This document shows, in pieces, positions 32,078 to 41,400 of a stretch of 64,000 nucleotides of DNA. The position numbers and the translations under genes were made by a program. The stretch lies in assembly GCA_016342415.1 (NCBI GenBank), contig JAEIOD010000019.1:1-64000 (forward strand), in the 5' to 3' direction. The notes under the pieces are model-generated. The model worked only from the letters and a program-made list of their open reading frames with translations, was not told the DNA's origin and searched no databases. Position 1 is the stretch's first letter, and each line of letters begins with the position of its first letter. The DNA comes from Clostridiales bacterium. GTDB taxonomy: Bacteria; Bacillota; Clostridia; Peptostreptococcales; Acidaminobacteraceae.

Positions 32078-33088
32078 ATGAATAAGAAAAAGAGAATAAT
32101 AATTGGTTTTATAGTAGTTTTCGCGATCTTAGTTTTCATTGATCTTGCTATTAGACAACCATGGAAAACACGAGAACCGAATACATCATCTGAGATTGAG
32201 ACTAACATTAATGATAGTGATACTTCAGTAGATGGTGAATCAGAAATTAAATTAGTTGATAATAGTGAGGAAAACACAGATAGTGATGATGTAGAGGGTG
32301 AGATAGATGGAGTCATTGATAATGATATCGATGGTGATATACCTTATTTTCTTGAAGATAGAAATAAAAATAGAGAAATCTATAGTAATGCTGAATTTTC
32401 TAGAGAAGTATTTGAAATTGGGAAAGGTGATTTATCTAAAGAGGATAAAGATGATATCCTTAACACTTTAAATTTACTATATAAAGTAGTTCATCTTGGT
32501 GAGGATAAATCAATCTTAGCTGGACACGTAGAAGGTGTAAGTAATTTAAGTGTGACTGATGCGAGATTTAACGGTTTCGTTAATAGTATGGAGGAGTTGC
32601 CGGATTATGGAATAGATTATTCGATTCAAATTAGTGAGAATGTTCATCAAGTGCATATTCGTTTAGCTGAAGTAATGGGCGACGGTACAGCTGGTCATAA
32701 GCATAAATCAAGAACAATTCCTACTACTTATAATACAGAAACAAAATTACTGTCATTCCAAGAAACCATACAACGTCATCCTTTAGATGTAAAGGCTTCA
32801 AGTGAAATGTTTACTATTCATGCATATATGGTTGAAGCTAATACAGAAGTCACAAAAGTATATTTGGCGATTACAAACAATTCAGATCATAGTCAAGAAT
32901 TTATTAAGGTGCCAGAAGTTGTTGCTACAATTGTTGCTTTAGATGGAACAGAAGGAAAGATTAAACTAAGTATTTTTGATTCTGAATCGAGTGATTTAGT
33001 CTTTAGTGATAAACCACGGTATACAGTAGCCACTGTAAGAGCAATGTTTGATACTATAACAAGCATTGAGTTTATTACAGAAGAATAG
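32078..33088 (+). CDS. membrane-anchored extracellular protein, VirB8-like candidate
   Basis: The 336-residue protein has one N-terminal membrane segment (about residues 6-23), a very acidic linker of about 70 residues and a C-terminal domain of about 220 residues with alternating strands and helices. The topology matches TcpC/VirB8-type subunits, and its position as last gene of the operon agrees, but no motif proves it. The start at 32078 follows AGGAG; the longer frame from 31997 overlaps the hydrolase and is unlikely. Confidence 0.5.
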   Translation: MNKKKRIIIGFIVVFAILVFIDLAIRQPWKTREPNTSSEIETNINDSDTSVDGESEIKLVDNSEENTDSDDVEGEIDGVIDNDIDGDIPYFLEDRNKNREIYSNAEFSREVFEIGKGDLSKEDKDDILNTLNLLYKVVHLGEDKSILAGHVEGVSNLSVTDARFNGFVNSMEELPDYGIDYSIQISENVHQVHIRLAEVMGDGTAGHKHKSRTIPTTYNTETKLLSFQETIQRHPLDVKASSEMFTIHAYMVEANTEVTKVYLAITNNSDHSQEFIKVPEVVATIVALDGTEGKIKLSIFDSESSDLVFSDKPRYTVATVRAMFDTITSIEFITEE

Positions 33089-33115
33089 AAATAAGATCCC
33101 ATGCAATTAAAATGG

Positions 33116-33165
33116 ACCCTATAGACGAGAAACTAACAAGTGACTCGTTTATAGGGTGTTTTTTT
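33116..33165 (+). terminator. terminator of the secretion operon
   Basis: ACCCTATA and ACGAG pair with CTCGT and TATAGGGT, followed by seven or more T. Confidence 0.85.
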
Positions 33166-33193
33166 AGATAGTGAAAATAATCTAATTTTTCTA

Positions 33194-33222
33194 TTGCTAG
33201 TTATTCTGAGTAACTGTATAAT
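33194..33222 (+). promoter_or_regulatory. promoter of the 33279 gene cluster
   Basis: TTGCTA (33194-33199), 17-bp spacer and TATAAT (33217-33222). It has none of the three shared motifs seen elsewhere. Confidence 0.5.
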
Positions 33223-33278
33223 TAAAATATATTAAAGAAACTTTAGCATCTATTAAAGAATCAGTATTGAGGTGAAAT

Positions 33279-34184
33279 ATGAGTAATGAAAAAATCAACA
33301 CCAAAAAAGCTAAAAAGCGAAGAGGAGAAGATCTGTCTGAATATTTCTACAGTAAGATTTTTGACTATTTAGAAGACTGGGAATCTGAGTACTTAAGAAA
33401 TATTCTGTTTGGTCTACAATTTGCAGATTTACCACTGATTGTAAAAGAAAGTGGAACAGATACAGTATTTAAAGAAGGGGATGACTCAATACATGCATTG
33501 ATTTTCAAACTAGCAAGATTCAATTATCATAAGGAATTTCCATTTGGTTATAAAGAGGAAGAGTACAATAGGCATTATAAAAAAATGAAGAAAAGAAGAG
33601 ATGATATTAAAACAGGATTACTGCCCCCTCCTAAATTTCGATTGAAAGAGTCATCTGGATTAAAGGAAATGATGAAATACATCGATAATAAGAAGTTTGG
33701 TGATCAAAGAGCTAAGCCAAAGGTAAAAGGTAAGACTTTAATTTTGCCCAGACACTATTTGCTTACACATGGCAAACCAAAGTTTAGAGATTTAGTAAAC
33801 ATATCATTTTTGAATAATTTTGATAATGTTGAAGTACCTCTAAATTATCTACTTAAAAATAATTATAATTCATATAAAGGTGACAATTATGATTGTGTCT
33901 CTTTAGTAAAAATAATAAATGACTTGACCAATGGACAAGGTTTAAGAGAGTATGAAATGGCAAATGAATTATTTGAAAGATTCGAGATTATTTGTTTCAA
34001 TCTATTTATGTATCCACTTAAAGGACAATACGTCGAAACGTTTATGAAATTTTTAATTGCGTTTCAAATAGGTCATCCAGACATCTATATAAAAGATGTA
34101 TCAGGTAAAGGATATAGCGTATATAAGAAATATTCATTTTATGATGATTTAGTGAATTCAAGAATAGATATCAGTGTAAAATAA
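33279..34184 (+). CDS. unknown soluble protein
   Basis: The 301-residue protein is basic and charged, with no membrane segment and no motif I recognise. The first 20 residues are lysine- and arginine-rich. It starts a four-gene cluster (33279-35914) of unknown proteins with short gaps, placed between the secretion operon and the pilus operon. A weak GAGGTGA site precedes the start. Confidence 0.65.
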   Translation: MSNEKINTKKAKKRRGEDLSEYFYSKIFDYLEDWESEYLRNILFGLQFADLPLIVKESGTDTVFKEGDDSIHALIFKLARFNYHKEFPFGYKEEEYNRHYKKMKKRRDDIKTGLLPPPKFRLKESSGLKEMMKYIDNKKFGDQRAKPKVKGKTLILPRHYLLTHGKPKFRDLVNISFLNNFDNVEVPLNYLLKNNYNSYKGDNYDCVSLVKIINDLTNGQGLREYEMANELFERFEIICFNLFMYPLKGQYVETFMKFLIAFQIGHPDIYIKDVSGKGYSVYKKYSFYDDLVNSRIDISVK

Positions 34185-34199
34185 CAGGAGGAAAAACAC

Positions 34200-34760
34200 A
34201 TGACATTAGTAATTAGTATTGTAGCATTATTGATAGCTGTAGCAGCTGTACTCATACCTTTATTAGATAAAGATTTGAGACGGGCCTATATATTTGTAAA
34301 ACATTCGAAGGCACTAGATAATTTTAAGGGAGAACATCTAACCTACAATGAATATAATATTCCTCTTAGGTGGTATGGTACCGTTTATCATTTGAAAAAC
34401 GATTTAGTGAACATGGCCACACATACTCTGAATATGTTTTACTCAGAGATGAAAGAAGTGACAGAAGCAGTATTCTATGTTAATTTAAAGGACTATCAAT
34501 GTATATCAGAAAACACATACAAACTACTTATAGAAGATCCTCATACTGAAGCCTGGACACATTACATAAAGTTAGACCGCGAATTTGTTGAAGCAAATCT
34601 AGACAAGTTAGTTAGAGTTGAGGCTGAAATAGTGTCAAAAGAAACAGATGATGGTGTCATATTTTATCAAGAAAGTACACAACACAAGTTGATAATAAAA
34701 CCTATGAAAGTTGAGGCAACAGGCATTCCAACCTTGTTGCATGATTTTGGAAGGAGATAA
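34200..34760 (+). CDS. membrane-anchored protein of unknown function
   Basis: A 186-residue protein with one N-terminal membrane segment (residues 2-24) and a cytoplasmic or surface domain with mixed strands and helices. AGGAGG site. It lies 16 bp after the previous gene and its stop is next to the following start, so it is in the same operon. Family not recognised. Confidence 0.65.
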   Translation: MTLVISIVALLIAVAAVLIPLLDKDLRRAYIFVKHSKALDNFKGEHLTYNEYNIPLRWYGTVYHLKNDLVNMATHTLNMFYSEMKEVTEAVFYVNLKDYQCISENTYKLLIEDPHTEAWTHYIKLDREFVEANLDKLVRVEAEIVSKETDDGVIFYQESTQHKLIIKPMKVEATGIPTLLHDFGRR

Positions 34761-34761
34761 C

Positions 34762-35517
34762 ATGGCAAAAAGCAAAATAGTACAATTTCCAAATAGAGTT
34801 ATTAAATCGATCAAAGATAATCTTTCCAGCGAAAAAAAAGTGAAAGAAGATAGAGTGCAAATAGTTAGCTTCGATATGAATGATAGAGAAACACAAGCTT
34901 ATCTCTTCCCAGTTAAGATGTATTATGAGTCGCGGTATGATACTTATTATATATTAACTAGATTGGGTGATATTACAACTTCTGTTGATTGTAGCAAACA
35001 TATTAGAATACCTAAAGACAGTCTTGAAGATACAGAGAAATGGGTCTATCCTACAGAAAATTCAGTCGCGACAAAGATGGAAATAGACAATTACAGATTA
35101 ATTTCTGAAAAGTATTTATTTTTACCTATCAAGCATGAGCATTTTTATCGTAAAGAGACTAATTTGGATAAAAAGAAACGTTTCCTAACTACTTTGAGGA
35201 ATATTGGTTCTCAAGTTAATATTAGATTAGAAAATGGAGATAACTTATTACTCTCTGATAAGCCGAATGCTTACGGACTAATCGAGTTTACTGATGATGG
35301 TAAATTACTAGCGAAACATGGTCATTTTGTACATGGTGTATCAAAAAAGCGTATACAGATGCAGAAAGACATATTAGTGTCTCTTGTGCCTCGAGGTAGC
35401 ACAAGATATTTTGCTAGAGTGAAGCTTGATAACGGCATTGAGTATAATAGAGCTGAGACTGGTTTTGTTAGACATCAAAAGTATCTATATAGGGAGTTAG
35501 TTGAGTATGAAGGGTAA
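34762..35517 (+). CDS. unknown soluble protein
   Basis: The 251-residue protein is basic, beta-rich by pattern and without recognised motifs. The start at 34762 has GAAGGAG upstream, one base after the preceding stop; an in-frame start at 34711 would overlap the earlier gene and lacks support. Third gene of the unknown cluster. Confidence 0.6.
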   Translation: MAKSKIVQFPNRVIKSIKDNLSSEKKVKEDRVQIVSFDMNDRETQAYLFPVKMYYESRYDTYYILTRLGDITTSVDCSKHIRIPKDSLEDTEKWVYPTENSVATKMEIDNYRLISEKYLFLPIKHEHFYRKETNLDKKKRFLTTLRNIGSQVNIRLENGDNLLLSDKPNAYGLIEFTDDGKLLAKHGHFVHGVSKKRIQMQKDILVSLVPRGSTRYFARVKLDNGIEYNRAETGFVRHQKYLYRELVEYEG

Positions 35518-35914
35518 AGTAAATATTTATTATGAGTGTGTCATCAATCCTAAATCTGTTAATAAGTTACGTCAGATACCGAATTTAAATACCTTGCTTT
35601 TGAATTCAATTGAAGTACTTAACCAAGAGCTTACAATTAGAAAAAAGCAAAAGGGTAATGGGATTAAAGAAGCTCAATATACTCAGGCTGCTTCAATTGT
35701 CTCTATCGTATATGTAAATGATTCAGTAGTAATAGTTTTTGAGTCAGATGGTGATCTAAGTCCTAAACAAATGATACGACGTATTAAGGTAAAATTATGG
35801 GATATATTTAGAGAAAAATATGATATAACTAAGGCTAATACTTTTTGGTTAAGAGCAGATGATATTAAATCAATGGAGTACAAATCAGAATGTGATACTA
35901 CAAAAAACATATAA
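35507..35914 (+). CDS. unknown small protein
   Basis: A 135-residue protein overlapping the previous gene by 11 bp. A TTG at 35501 is nearer to the AGGGAG site, so the true start may be two codons earlier. Mixed strand-helix pattern, no motif. It ends the cluster; the following 440 bp are regulatory. Confidence 0.6.
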   Translation: MKGKVNIYYECVINPKSVNKLRQIPNLNTLLLNSIEVLNQELTIRKKQKGNGIKEAQYTQAASIVSIVYVNDSVVIVFESDGDLSPKQMIRRIKVKLWDIFREKYDITKANTFWLRADDIKSMEYKSECDTTKNI

Positions 35915-35958
35915 AAAACATTCGGAAAATATATAAGTTGTATTTGTAATATGTATGA

Positions 35959-36046
35959 TGTGATATCACAGGTAACATTTAACATGAGGATAATTCCGAG
36001 ACCGCCTCATGTGTACCTACTGCGTATACGCATGGGTAGTCTTTTT
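35959..36046 (+). ncRNA. unassigned structured RNA region with terminator
   Basis: A perfect 12-bp palindrome TGTGATATCACA (35959-35970) is followed by CATGAGG/CCTCATG (35983-36011) enclosing ATAATTCCGAGACCG, then CTAC..TGCGT/ACGCA..GTAG ending in TCTTTTTT (36017-36046). It lies between the unknown cluster and the riboswitch. It may be only the terminator of the upstream genes, but the first stem and its conserved-looking loop suggest a small regulatory RNA or unknown riboswitch. Confidence 0.4.
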
Positions 36047-36111
36047 TATGGTATTTTGTACTCTCAATTCATTAACAATTTGTAATGAATAAAAAAAATA
36101 TATAATTATTG

Positions 36112-36140
36112 TTGACATTTTATATGTTATTAGATATTAT
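36112..36140 (+). promoter_or_regulatory. promoter of the riboswitch transcript
   Basis: TTGACA (36112-36117), 17-bp spacer, TATTAT (36135-36140), about 60 nt before the riboswitch core. Confidence 0.7.
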
Positions 36141-36202
36141 CTTGTTAGTTACACAGTATGTAGTCTTATATGCAACATATTTTACACAATAATATTAATA
36201 TA

Positions 36203-36319
36203 ACATTAATTTCAAAGGCAAACTTACCGCGAGGTAAGGACGCAAAGCGAGGGTCTCTCTGAGATAGCCAGATACACTTTAATGAAGAACTTAACTCATG
36301 TTCTAGCATGGGTTTTTTT
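36203..36319 (+). promoter_or_regulatory. cyclic-di-GMP-I (GEMM) riboswitch with terminator
   Basis: The aptamer shows the GEMM-I signature: CAAAGGCAAACTTACC, a GCGA-type tetraloop closing CTTACC/GGTAAG, GGACGCAAAGC, then GGGTCT and GATAGCC. In GGCAAAC the base at the Vc2 G20 position is G, which favours c-di-GMP over cGAMP. Downstream AACTCATG (36293-36300) pairs with CATGGGTT (36307-36314) and runs into seven T, an intrinsic terminator as expression platform. It would set expression of the gene at 36358 and, by read-through, of the Tad pilus genes according to c-di-GMP level. On or off polarity cannot be read with confidence. Confidence 0.9.
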
Positions 36320-36357
36320 ACGTTCAAAAATATATATAAAATATGAAAGGGTGACAA

Positions 36358-36675
36358 ATGATTTACGATATCAATCCATTTTTAGGTTCACAGAAAGAGG
36401 CAATAGAGGAAATAATAATGATTGTAGAACTGTACACAAGAGATAAATTATCTGCATCAGCATTCGAACAATTAATCACAGACTTTTTAAAGTTACACTT
36501 TAAATTATTAGTAGATACTATATCTGAAGAAAAAGTAAAGATAAAAGGTACAGCAAAACAGAAGCTTGGTAAGAAAAGAATTATTTTAGTTTCTAAATGT
36601 TTAGAGAGAAACAGTTTAGCAGAACTCGAAAACATAGAAACAGGAGTATTCAAACTTTCCCCAAAACCTGCCTAA
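36358..36675 (+). CDS. riboswitch-controlled small protein
   Basis: The 105-residue soluble protein is helical in its first 60 residues (EEIIMIVELYTRDKLSASAF) with a basic middle. No family is recognised. It is the first gene after the c-di-GMP riboswitch terminator and the pilus assembly genes follow 63 bp later. It may be a pilus regulator or assembly factor. Confidence 0.6.
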   Translation: MIYDINPFLGSQKEAIEEIIMIVELYTRDKLSASAFEQLITDFLKLHFKLLVDTISEEKVKIKGTAKQKLGKKRIILVSKCLERNSLAELENIETGVFKLSPKPA

Positions 36676-36716
36676 ATCTGTGACGAGAATTTATGAGGTA
36701 ATGATAAGCTTATTAT
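36675..36716 (+). promoter_or_regulatory. GTGACGAGA promoter 2
   Basis: AATCTGTGACGAGA (36675-36688) precedes TAAGCT at the same 16-bp distance as in copies 1 and 3, or a better TATTAT at 36711. It gives the pilus genes a second entry point after the riboswitch transcript. Confidence 0.55.
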
Positions 36717-36737
36717 AGGGAGCAAAAGGAGGTATTC

Positions 36738-38276
36738 ATGAAGGTTCTTAGTATAATGCCAAATGTTGAAGGCATTGAAGAGATAATCAATGACGTTAAA
36801 GACCAACTTGGAGTAAAAGTTGATTTAAGAACAAATTTTCTACAATCTAAACAAAGTATATCATCGTATGATGTTGTGATAGTACATCAATTAGTTACAC
36901 CGTCTGCACCATTAGAGTCGCAGGACTTTGATGAATTAACAGATTTAAATCCCAAGGCAACAATTATCCCGTTGGTACAAACAGAACCAGGTGATGAACT
37001 TTATAAGAAGTTGTTTTCACTAGGGTTATACAACGCTCTTAGATTGGAACATAGTGATGCAGATAGTATTGTAAACCTTATAAGAGAAAACAGAAGTCGA
37101 AATGATGCGAAGGCTTACTATAATATTACATCATCAAGTTTTAAAGAGATTGATGATTCTATATTATCAGATGCACAGATTAAAAGAACGATTAGTTACT
37201 TTAGGACAGCAGGCAGTAATATTGACGAAGTATTTGAAAACACATGTAATTCTATTAATAAAAGACAAATACTTTATCTGATACAAAACTTACCCGAAGA
37301 TGTAAAGGAAGTACTTCAAGATAATGAATTGTACAAATCTTTTGAAAAGACTATGCAGAGTAATGACAGTTGTGATCAGAAAACAATCATTATTGAGCAA
37401 TCAGTCACTAAAGAGCAGATAGTAGAGAAGACCGCTATAGTAAATAAAGTTTCTACTAAAAGAAAGTTATTCACGGTTTATGGTAATTCAGAGTTGTGTG
37501 CTGAGATGGCTTATGTAGCTGCTAAAAATTGCAAAGAAAACATATTAGTAATTGATGTAGAACCATTAGTACCAGATATCCATTATGTATATGGTCTGAA
37601 AGAAACCTCTAATGAGGGCATAACAATAAACAACCTCTATACAGAGTCATCTTTCTTACAGGCATATGAACTGGCTTCATCTAAAAGTTTGACCTATGAC
37701 TTGCTAAGTAATATAGCAGTCAGATATAAATTTGATAATCTTCATATATTGACAGGTAATGATCATGTAAAGAGACACGAGTCTTTTGATTGGCGTCAGT
37801 TAGAGAGTATTGTTGCAATTGCACTAGACGTATATGGTGCGGTTTTCGTAAATGTACCGGAGGACCACTATGATTCAAATGTATTGTTCATGATAACGCA
37901 TCCTAGATCCTCGTTACTAATTCCTTTCAATGGTGGCGCTGTAGACTTAAGAGGGAAAATGAAAACTATTGAAGTTCTAAAACAGTCTCAAAATATATCA
38001 TTAAAGAATGTTAAGTACGTTCCTTTTGAATATACAAGCAATAACATATCTGAGGATGAACTTAAAAAATTAACAAAAGGTATGTACCTTGGGAAGATTT
38101 CTCATGATAGTGGAAGAGTAAAAGCAAGAAATGATTTGTTGGGTAATTATGTAGGAAACATGTCTAGAAAAATAGAAGATGAGTATCGCGATATATTAGA
38201 GAAGTTAGGTATGAATACTAAGGTTAAGCTTTCAGAAAAAATTGGACGATTGTTCAAGAAAGGAGGAAGTAAATGA
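36738..38276 (+). CDS. tadZ: TadZ/CpaE-like pilus localisation protein with degenerate P-loop
   Basis: The 512-residue protein has an N-terminal receiver-like region (about residues 1-115) and a C-terminal MinD/ParA-like fold from residue 240. The place of the P-loop reads VYGNSELCAEMAYVAAKN, without the GKT/S lysine pattern, so ATP hydrolysis is doubtful; degenerate P-loops are known in TadZ proteins. ILVIDVEPLVPDIHYVYG matches the following switch region. TadZ/CpaE proteins place the Tad apparatus at a cell site. It overlaps tadA by 4 bp. Confidence 0.7.
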   Translation: MKVLSIMPNVEGIEEIINDVKDQLGVKVDLRTNFLQSKQSISSYDVVIVHQLVTPSAPLESQDFDELTDLNPKATIIPLVQTEPGDELYKKLFSLGLYNALRLEHSDADSIVNLIRENRSRNDAKAYYNITSSSFKEIDDSILSDAQIKRTISYFRTAGSNIDEVFENTCNSINKRQILYLIQNLPEDVKEVLQDNELYKSFEKTMQSNDSCDQKTIIIEQSVTKEQIVEKTAIVNKVSTKRKLFTVYGNSELCAEMAYVAAKNCKENILVIDVEPLVPDIHYVYGLKETSNEGITINNLYTESSFLQAYELASSKSLTYDLLSNIAVRYKFDNLHILTGNDHVKRHESFDWRQLESIVAIALDVYGAVFVNVPEDHYDSNVLFMITHPRSSLLIPFNGGAVDLRGKMKTIEVLKQSQNISLKNVKYVPFEYTSNNISEDELKKLTKGMYLGKISHDSGRVKARNDLLGNYVGNMSRKIEDEYRDILEKLGMNTKVKLSEKIGRLFKKGGSK

Positions 38277-39472
38277 CCAGATTAAATACAATTCATGCAA
38301 AACACTTTAACAGTGATGGTAATGATGCGATTAACCATGTTGAAATGGATAAAACAAAAGTAATCACTAATGCAGTTGATATTCTACTAACTGAAAATGC
38401 AGACTTGATTGTTGATATCGAAAGTGGCAAAAAGAAGAGGAAAGAACTTGAAGGAAAAATCATCGAAATTGCCAATAATAAAAAATTACATATTGATGAT
38501 AGAACTGAATTGATAGTGGGTGTTCACAACTACTTATTCAATTATGGTAAGTTACAGCCCTTAGTAGAAGATGAAGATGTATCAGATATTGATTTTACAG
38601 CTTACAATCATGGCATCATAAAACGTAATGGTGTTAAAGAGCTTTTACCGAGTAAATACTTGTTCGGTAGCGAAAGAGATTTCCAAAGGTTTGCAAAAAC
38701 TTTGATTGTAAGAAATGAAGGGATAATAAATGAAAACTTATCACATGAACGAGTTGCAGACGAAAGATATCGACTTAGAATAAACGTTGCTATACCACCT
38801 AGAAATCTAAAGTACACCTCGATGAATATAAGAAAACATAGACAAAATCCTTATACACTAGATGACCTTGTTAATCTTGGCATGATCAATAAAGAGCAAA
38901 AGTCCTTTTTATTAAATATAGTAAGAGAGAATAAGAAGTTTTTATTAGTAGGAAAAGGTGCTTCAGGTAAAACAACACTATTGAGAGCTATGATGATGAA
39001 TGCAGATCCGTTAGACACATACTTGGTAATGGAAAAAGATACAGAATTATATTTCAACCAAAACAACTTTATACAACAGAGAATAAAAAAAGAGAATCAT
39101 GGTGGTATAACAGTAACGCTTGGTGACTTAGTAAAAGATGGTCTTACAATGTCATTAGACGGATATGTTGTCGGTGAAATAGTAGGCGATGAAGCATGGC
39201 ACTTTATTAACGCTGGTGTTACTGATCATATGGTTGCTGGCTCACTTCATGCTCTCAGTGCAAAAGATGCGTCTAATCGACTATTGAGTATGGTAGAAAC
39301 TTTTAATCCTGGACCTAAATCAGAGACAATCTTAGGATTAATTGCGAGATCATTAGATTACATTATTCACATGAAGGACTTTAAAATAAATGAGATAGCG
39401 GAAGTGAAAGGCTATGATTATGATAAAAACAAAGTCGATACTGAAATAATAGATGTAGGTGATGTAATATGA
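38273..39472 (+). CDS. tadA: TadA/CpaF secretion ATPase
   Basis: The 399-residue protein is a CpaF-type ATPase that powers Flp pilus assembly on the cytoplasmic face. Walker A GKGASGKTT begins near residue 227, Walker B-like DGYVVGEIVGDEA and the following HALSAKDASNRLLSM (His box) are in the usual order. The N-terminal region has the expected IDFTAYNHG. It overlaps tadZ and tadB by 4 bp each. Confidence 0.92.
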   Translation: MTRLNTIHAKHFNSDGNDAINHVEMDKTKVITNAVDILLTENADLIVDIESGKKKRKELEGKIIEIANNKKLHIDDRTELIVGVHNYLFNYGKLQPLVEDEDVSDIDFTAYNHGIIKRNGVKELLPSKYLFGSERDFQRFAKTLIVRNEGIINENLSHERVADERYRLRINVAIPPRNLKYTSMNIRKHRQNPYTLDDLVNLGMINKEQKSFLLNIVRENKKFLLVGKGASGKTTLLRAMMMNADPLDTYLVMEKDTELYFNQNNFIQQRIKKENHGGITVTLGDLVKDGLTMSLDGYVVGEIVGDEAWHFINAGVTDHMVAGSLHALSAKDASNRLLSMVETFNPGPKSETILGLIARSLDYIIHMKDFKINEIAEVKGYDYDKNKVDTEIIDVGDVI

Positions 39473-40461
39473 TTGAAAATCTAATGAACTTGCTTCATAC
39501 CAATACTGTTACAGGAATGGTTCTCGAAATAGGAATAATTGGACTATTCATTTTAATCGCAATAATGATTGTTAAATCAGTGTATTCGGGGAATACCAAA
39601 AAACTTAAGAATTCATTTACTGACTTACTTAATAAAGATAGAGAAGTTAACTATAACAAATATTACTCAGTTAATAGGGGTGTAGATGTTGATATGGGGA
39701 AGCTTGATGAAATGCAAATGCACTTTATTGAACGTTCTAACATTAAACAGTATATACCTTTTATGAATCTCTACTTGTTACTTTTTATACTTAGTATGGT
39801 TTTTGTTATTTCAACTGTTATGATGCTACCAGTAGTTGGTAACATTATAACCGCCTCTATATTGGCAGCTGTAGTATCAAGTGTACCTTTAATGATATTA
39901 GACCTGTTGGGTAAGCAGATGTCAGAGAGAGCAAGACGTGACTTATATACTTATATATCAACTTTAAAGTCATGGGCAAATATGAAGTCTGATATTGTCT
40001 TCATATTTGATAGGACAGCGCAAGGAGTCACAGGTCCATTGTCATCACACACAAGACAAATGGTTGCTCAGATCAAAGCCGGTTTACCAGCTGATGTGGC
40101 TTTAGAATTACTTAGATTAAAGGTTAATAATCAATACTTTGATACGTTCATCTTAAATATAAGTCAGGCATTTGATAATCAAGGAGATCTAGTAAAGCTA
40201 CTGGCTAAACTTGAAAAAGAAGCGTTCAAGCTAGAGAAAGCATACAACGATAGAAAGATTAGGACTTTACTAGATAGAACCTTAGTATTCGGTTTTATGA
40301 TAGTAACATTAATAATCGCTGTATCACTATTATATGGTAATGAAACAGTGAGAGATACTTTTGTAGATACGACAGGCGGACAGATCGTATTAGCACTATC
40401 AACATTAGTGTTTGCCCTAGGTATCTTCTTACAATTTAGAATCACGAACTTTGAACATTAG
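39469..40461 (+). CDS. tadB: TadB-like pilus membrane platform protein
   Basis: A 330-residue polytopic protein with an N-terminal membrane segment (about 16-36), a central pair (about 100-145), a cytoplasmic domain of type II secretion F fold (about 155-265, with GLPADVALELLRLKVNNQYFDTFI), and two C-terminal segments. Together with the next gene it forms the TadB/TadC platform. Confidence 0.8.
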   Translation: MIENLMNLLHTNTVTGMVLEIGIIGLFILIAIMIVKSVYSGNTKKLKNSFTDLLNKDREVNYNKYYSVNRGVDVDMGKLDEMQMHFIERSNIKQYIPFMNLYLLLFILSMVFVISTVMMLPVVGNIITASILAAVVSSVPLMILDLLGKQMSERARRDLYTYISTLKSWANMKSDIVFIFDRTAQGVTGPLSSHTRQMVAQIKAGLPADVALELLRLKVNNQYFDTFILNISQAFDNQGDLVKLLAKLEKEAFKLEKAYNDRKIRTLLDRTLVFGFMIVTLIIAVSLLYGNETVRDTFVDTTGGQIVLALSTLVFALGIFLQFRITNFEH

Positions 40462-40469
40462 GAGGTTAA

Positions 40470-41387
40470 ATGGAAAGATTAGTAGATTTTTTAGTTGAAA
40501 ATATTCACATAGTATCTTTCATCTATGAGGCATTCGTTTTTTCGATTTTTCTCTATCTATCTTATAGTATAGTTCGTAGCTTACATGACAGAGATTTCAC
40601 ATACAAAAACATTACAACGATTCATAATGGTATGAGATTTGCAGACATGGTTGGTATAAAGGAAAGAAAAAGAAAAAAACCACTATACGAGCAGTTCAAT
40701 TTCATTAAGGCAGCAACCGATAAGGCAAAAGTAAAATTTCTCCTATTAGATGAAGAAAGATCAATAGTAATTAACACGTACTTATTAATGAAATATGTGT
40801 TCCCAATAGTCATATTTTTTATAGCAATGATGCAAGGTATAGATGTGGTAGGTAGAGCTGTCATTGTTTTACCGATTATATGGATTTCACCAGAGATCTA
40901 TATTAAAGTCAAACAGAATCAACATGTTAAGAGCTTTGAGAATTATTCATATAAATTATTCAAATTTATCAACAATCAAAGATCTGCTGGGGTACCAACT
41001 CAAAAGATTATTACTAAGTTACATTTAGTTGTAAATGATGAAAAGCTAAAGAAGAGATTAATTTCTTTTGCAGCAGATTATATTGCAAACAATAATTATG
41101 ATGAATCCTTTAAAAAGCATATAAAAAAATATTACTCAACGTCCGATGCATTGGCAGTTGATAATGCCCTAAGTCAAGGATTGAATGTAGGTGATAGATA
41201 TACAATATCTGACGAATCAGAAGAGCTAATGTTCGACAAATATCTAGCTTACATAGATTATGAGACAGAAAGAAAGAAATTTAAAAGTGTACTCGTAGCG
41301 TCGCTATTTGCTTTTACACTTTTAGGTTTAGTAGGTTATCCATTAGTAATGGATATGTTTAAATCAATAGAAATAATTTTCGGTTAA
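40470..41387 (+). CDS. tadC: TadC-like pilus membrane platform protein
   Basis: A 305-residue membrane protein with segments near residues 12-35, 110-145 and 275-298 and a cytoplasmic part of about 120 residues (GVPTQKIITKLHLVVNDEKL), the arrangement of T2SS-F domain proteins. AGGAGG site, 8 bp after tadB. It is shorter and more diverged than tadB. Confidence 0.75.
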   Translation: MERLVDFLVENIHIVSFIYEAFVFSIFLYLSYSIVRSLHDRDFTYKNITTIHNGMRFADMVGIKERKRKKPLYEQFNFIKAATDKAKVKFLLLDEERSIVINTYLLMKYVFPIVIFFIAMMQGIDVVGRAVIVLPIIWISPEIYIKVKQNQHVKSFENYSYKLFKFINNQRSAGVPTQKIITKLHLVVNDEKLKKRLISFAADYIANNNYDESFKKHIKKYYSTSDALAVDNALSQGLNVGDRYTISDESEELMFDKYLAYIDYETERKKFKSVLVASLFAFTLLGLVGYPLVMDMFKSIEIIFG

Positions 41388-41400
41388 AAGGAGAGAGACA

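Noticed and set aside
36166..36357. 63-codon minus-strand frame
   Set aside because: It covers the c-di-GMP riboswitch and its terminator, which explain the sequence better.
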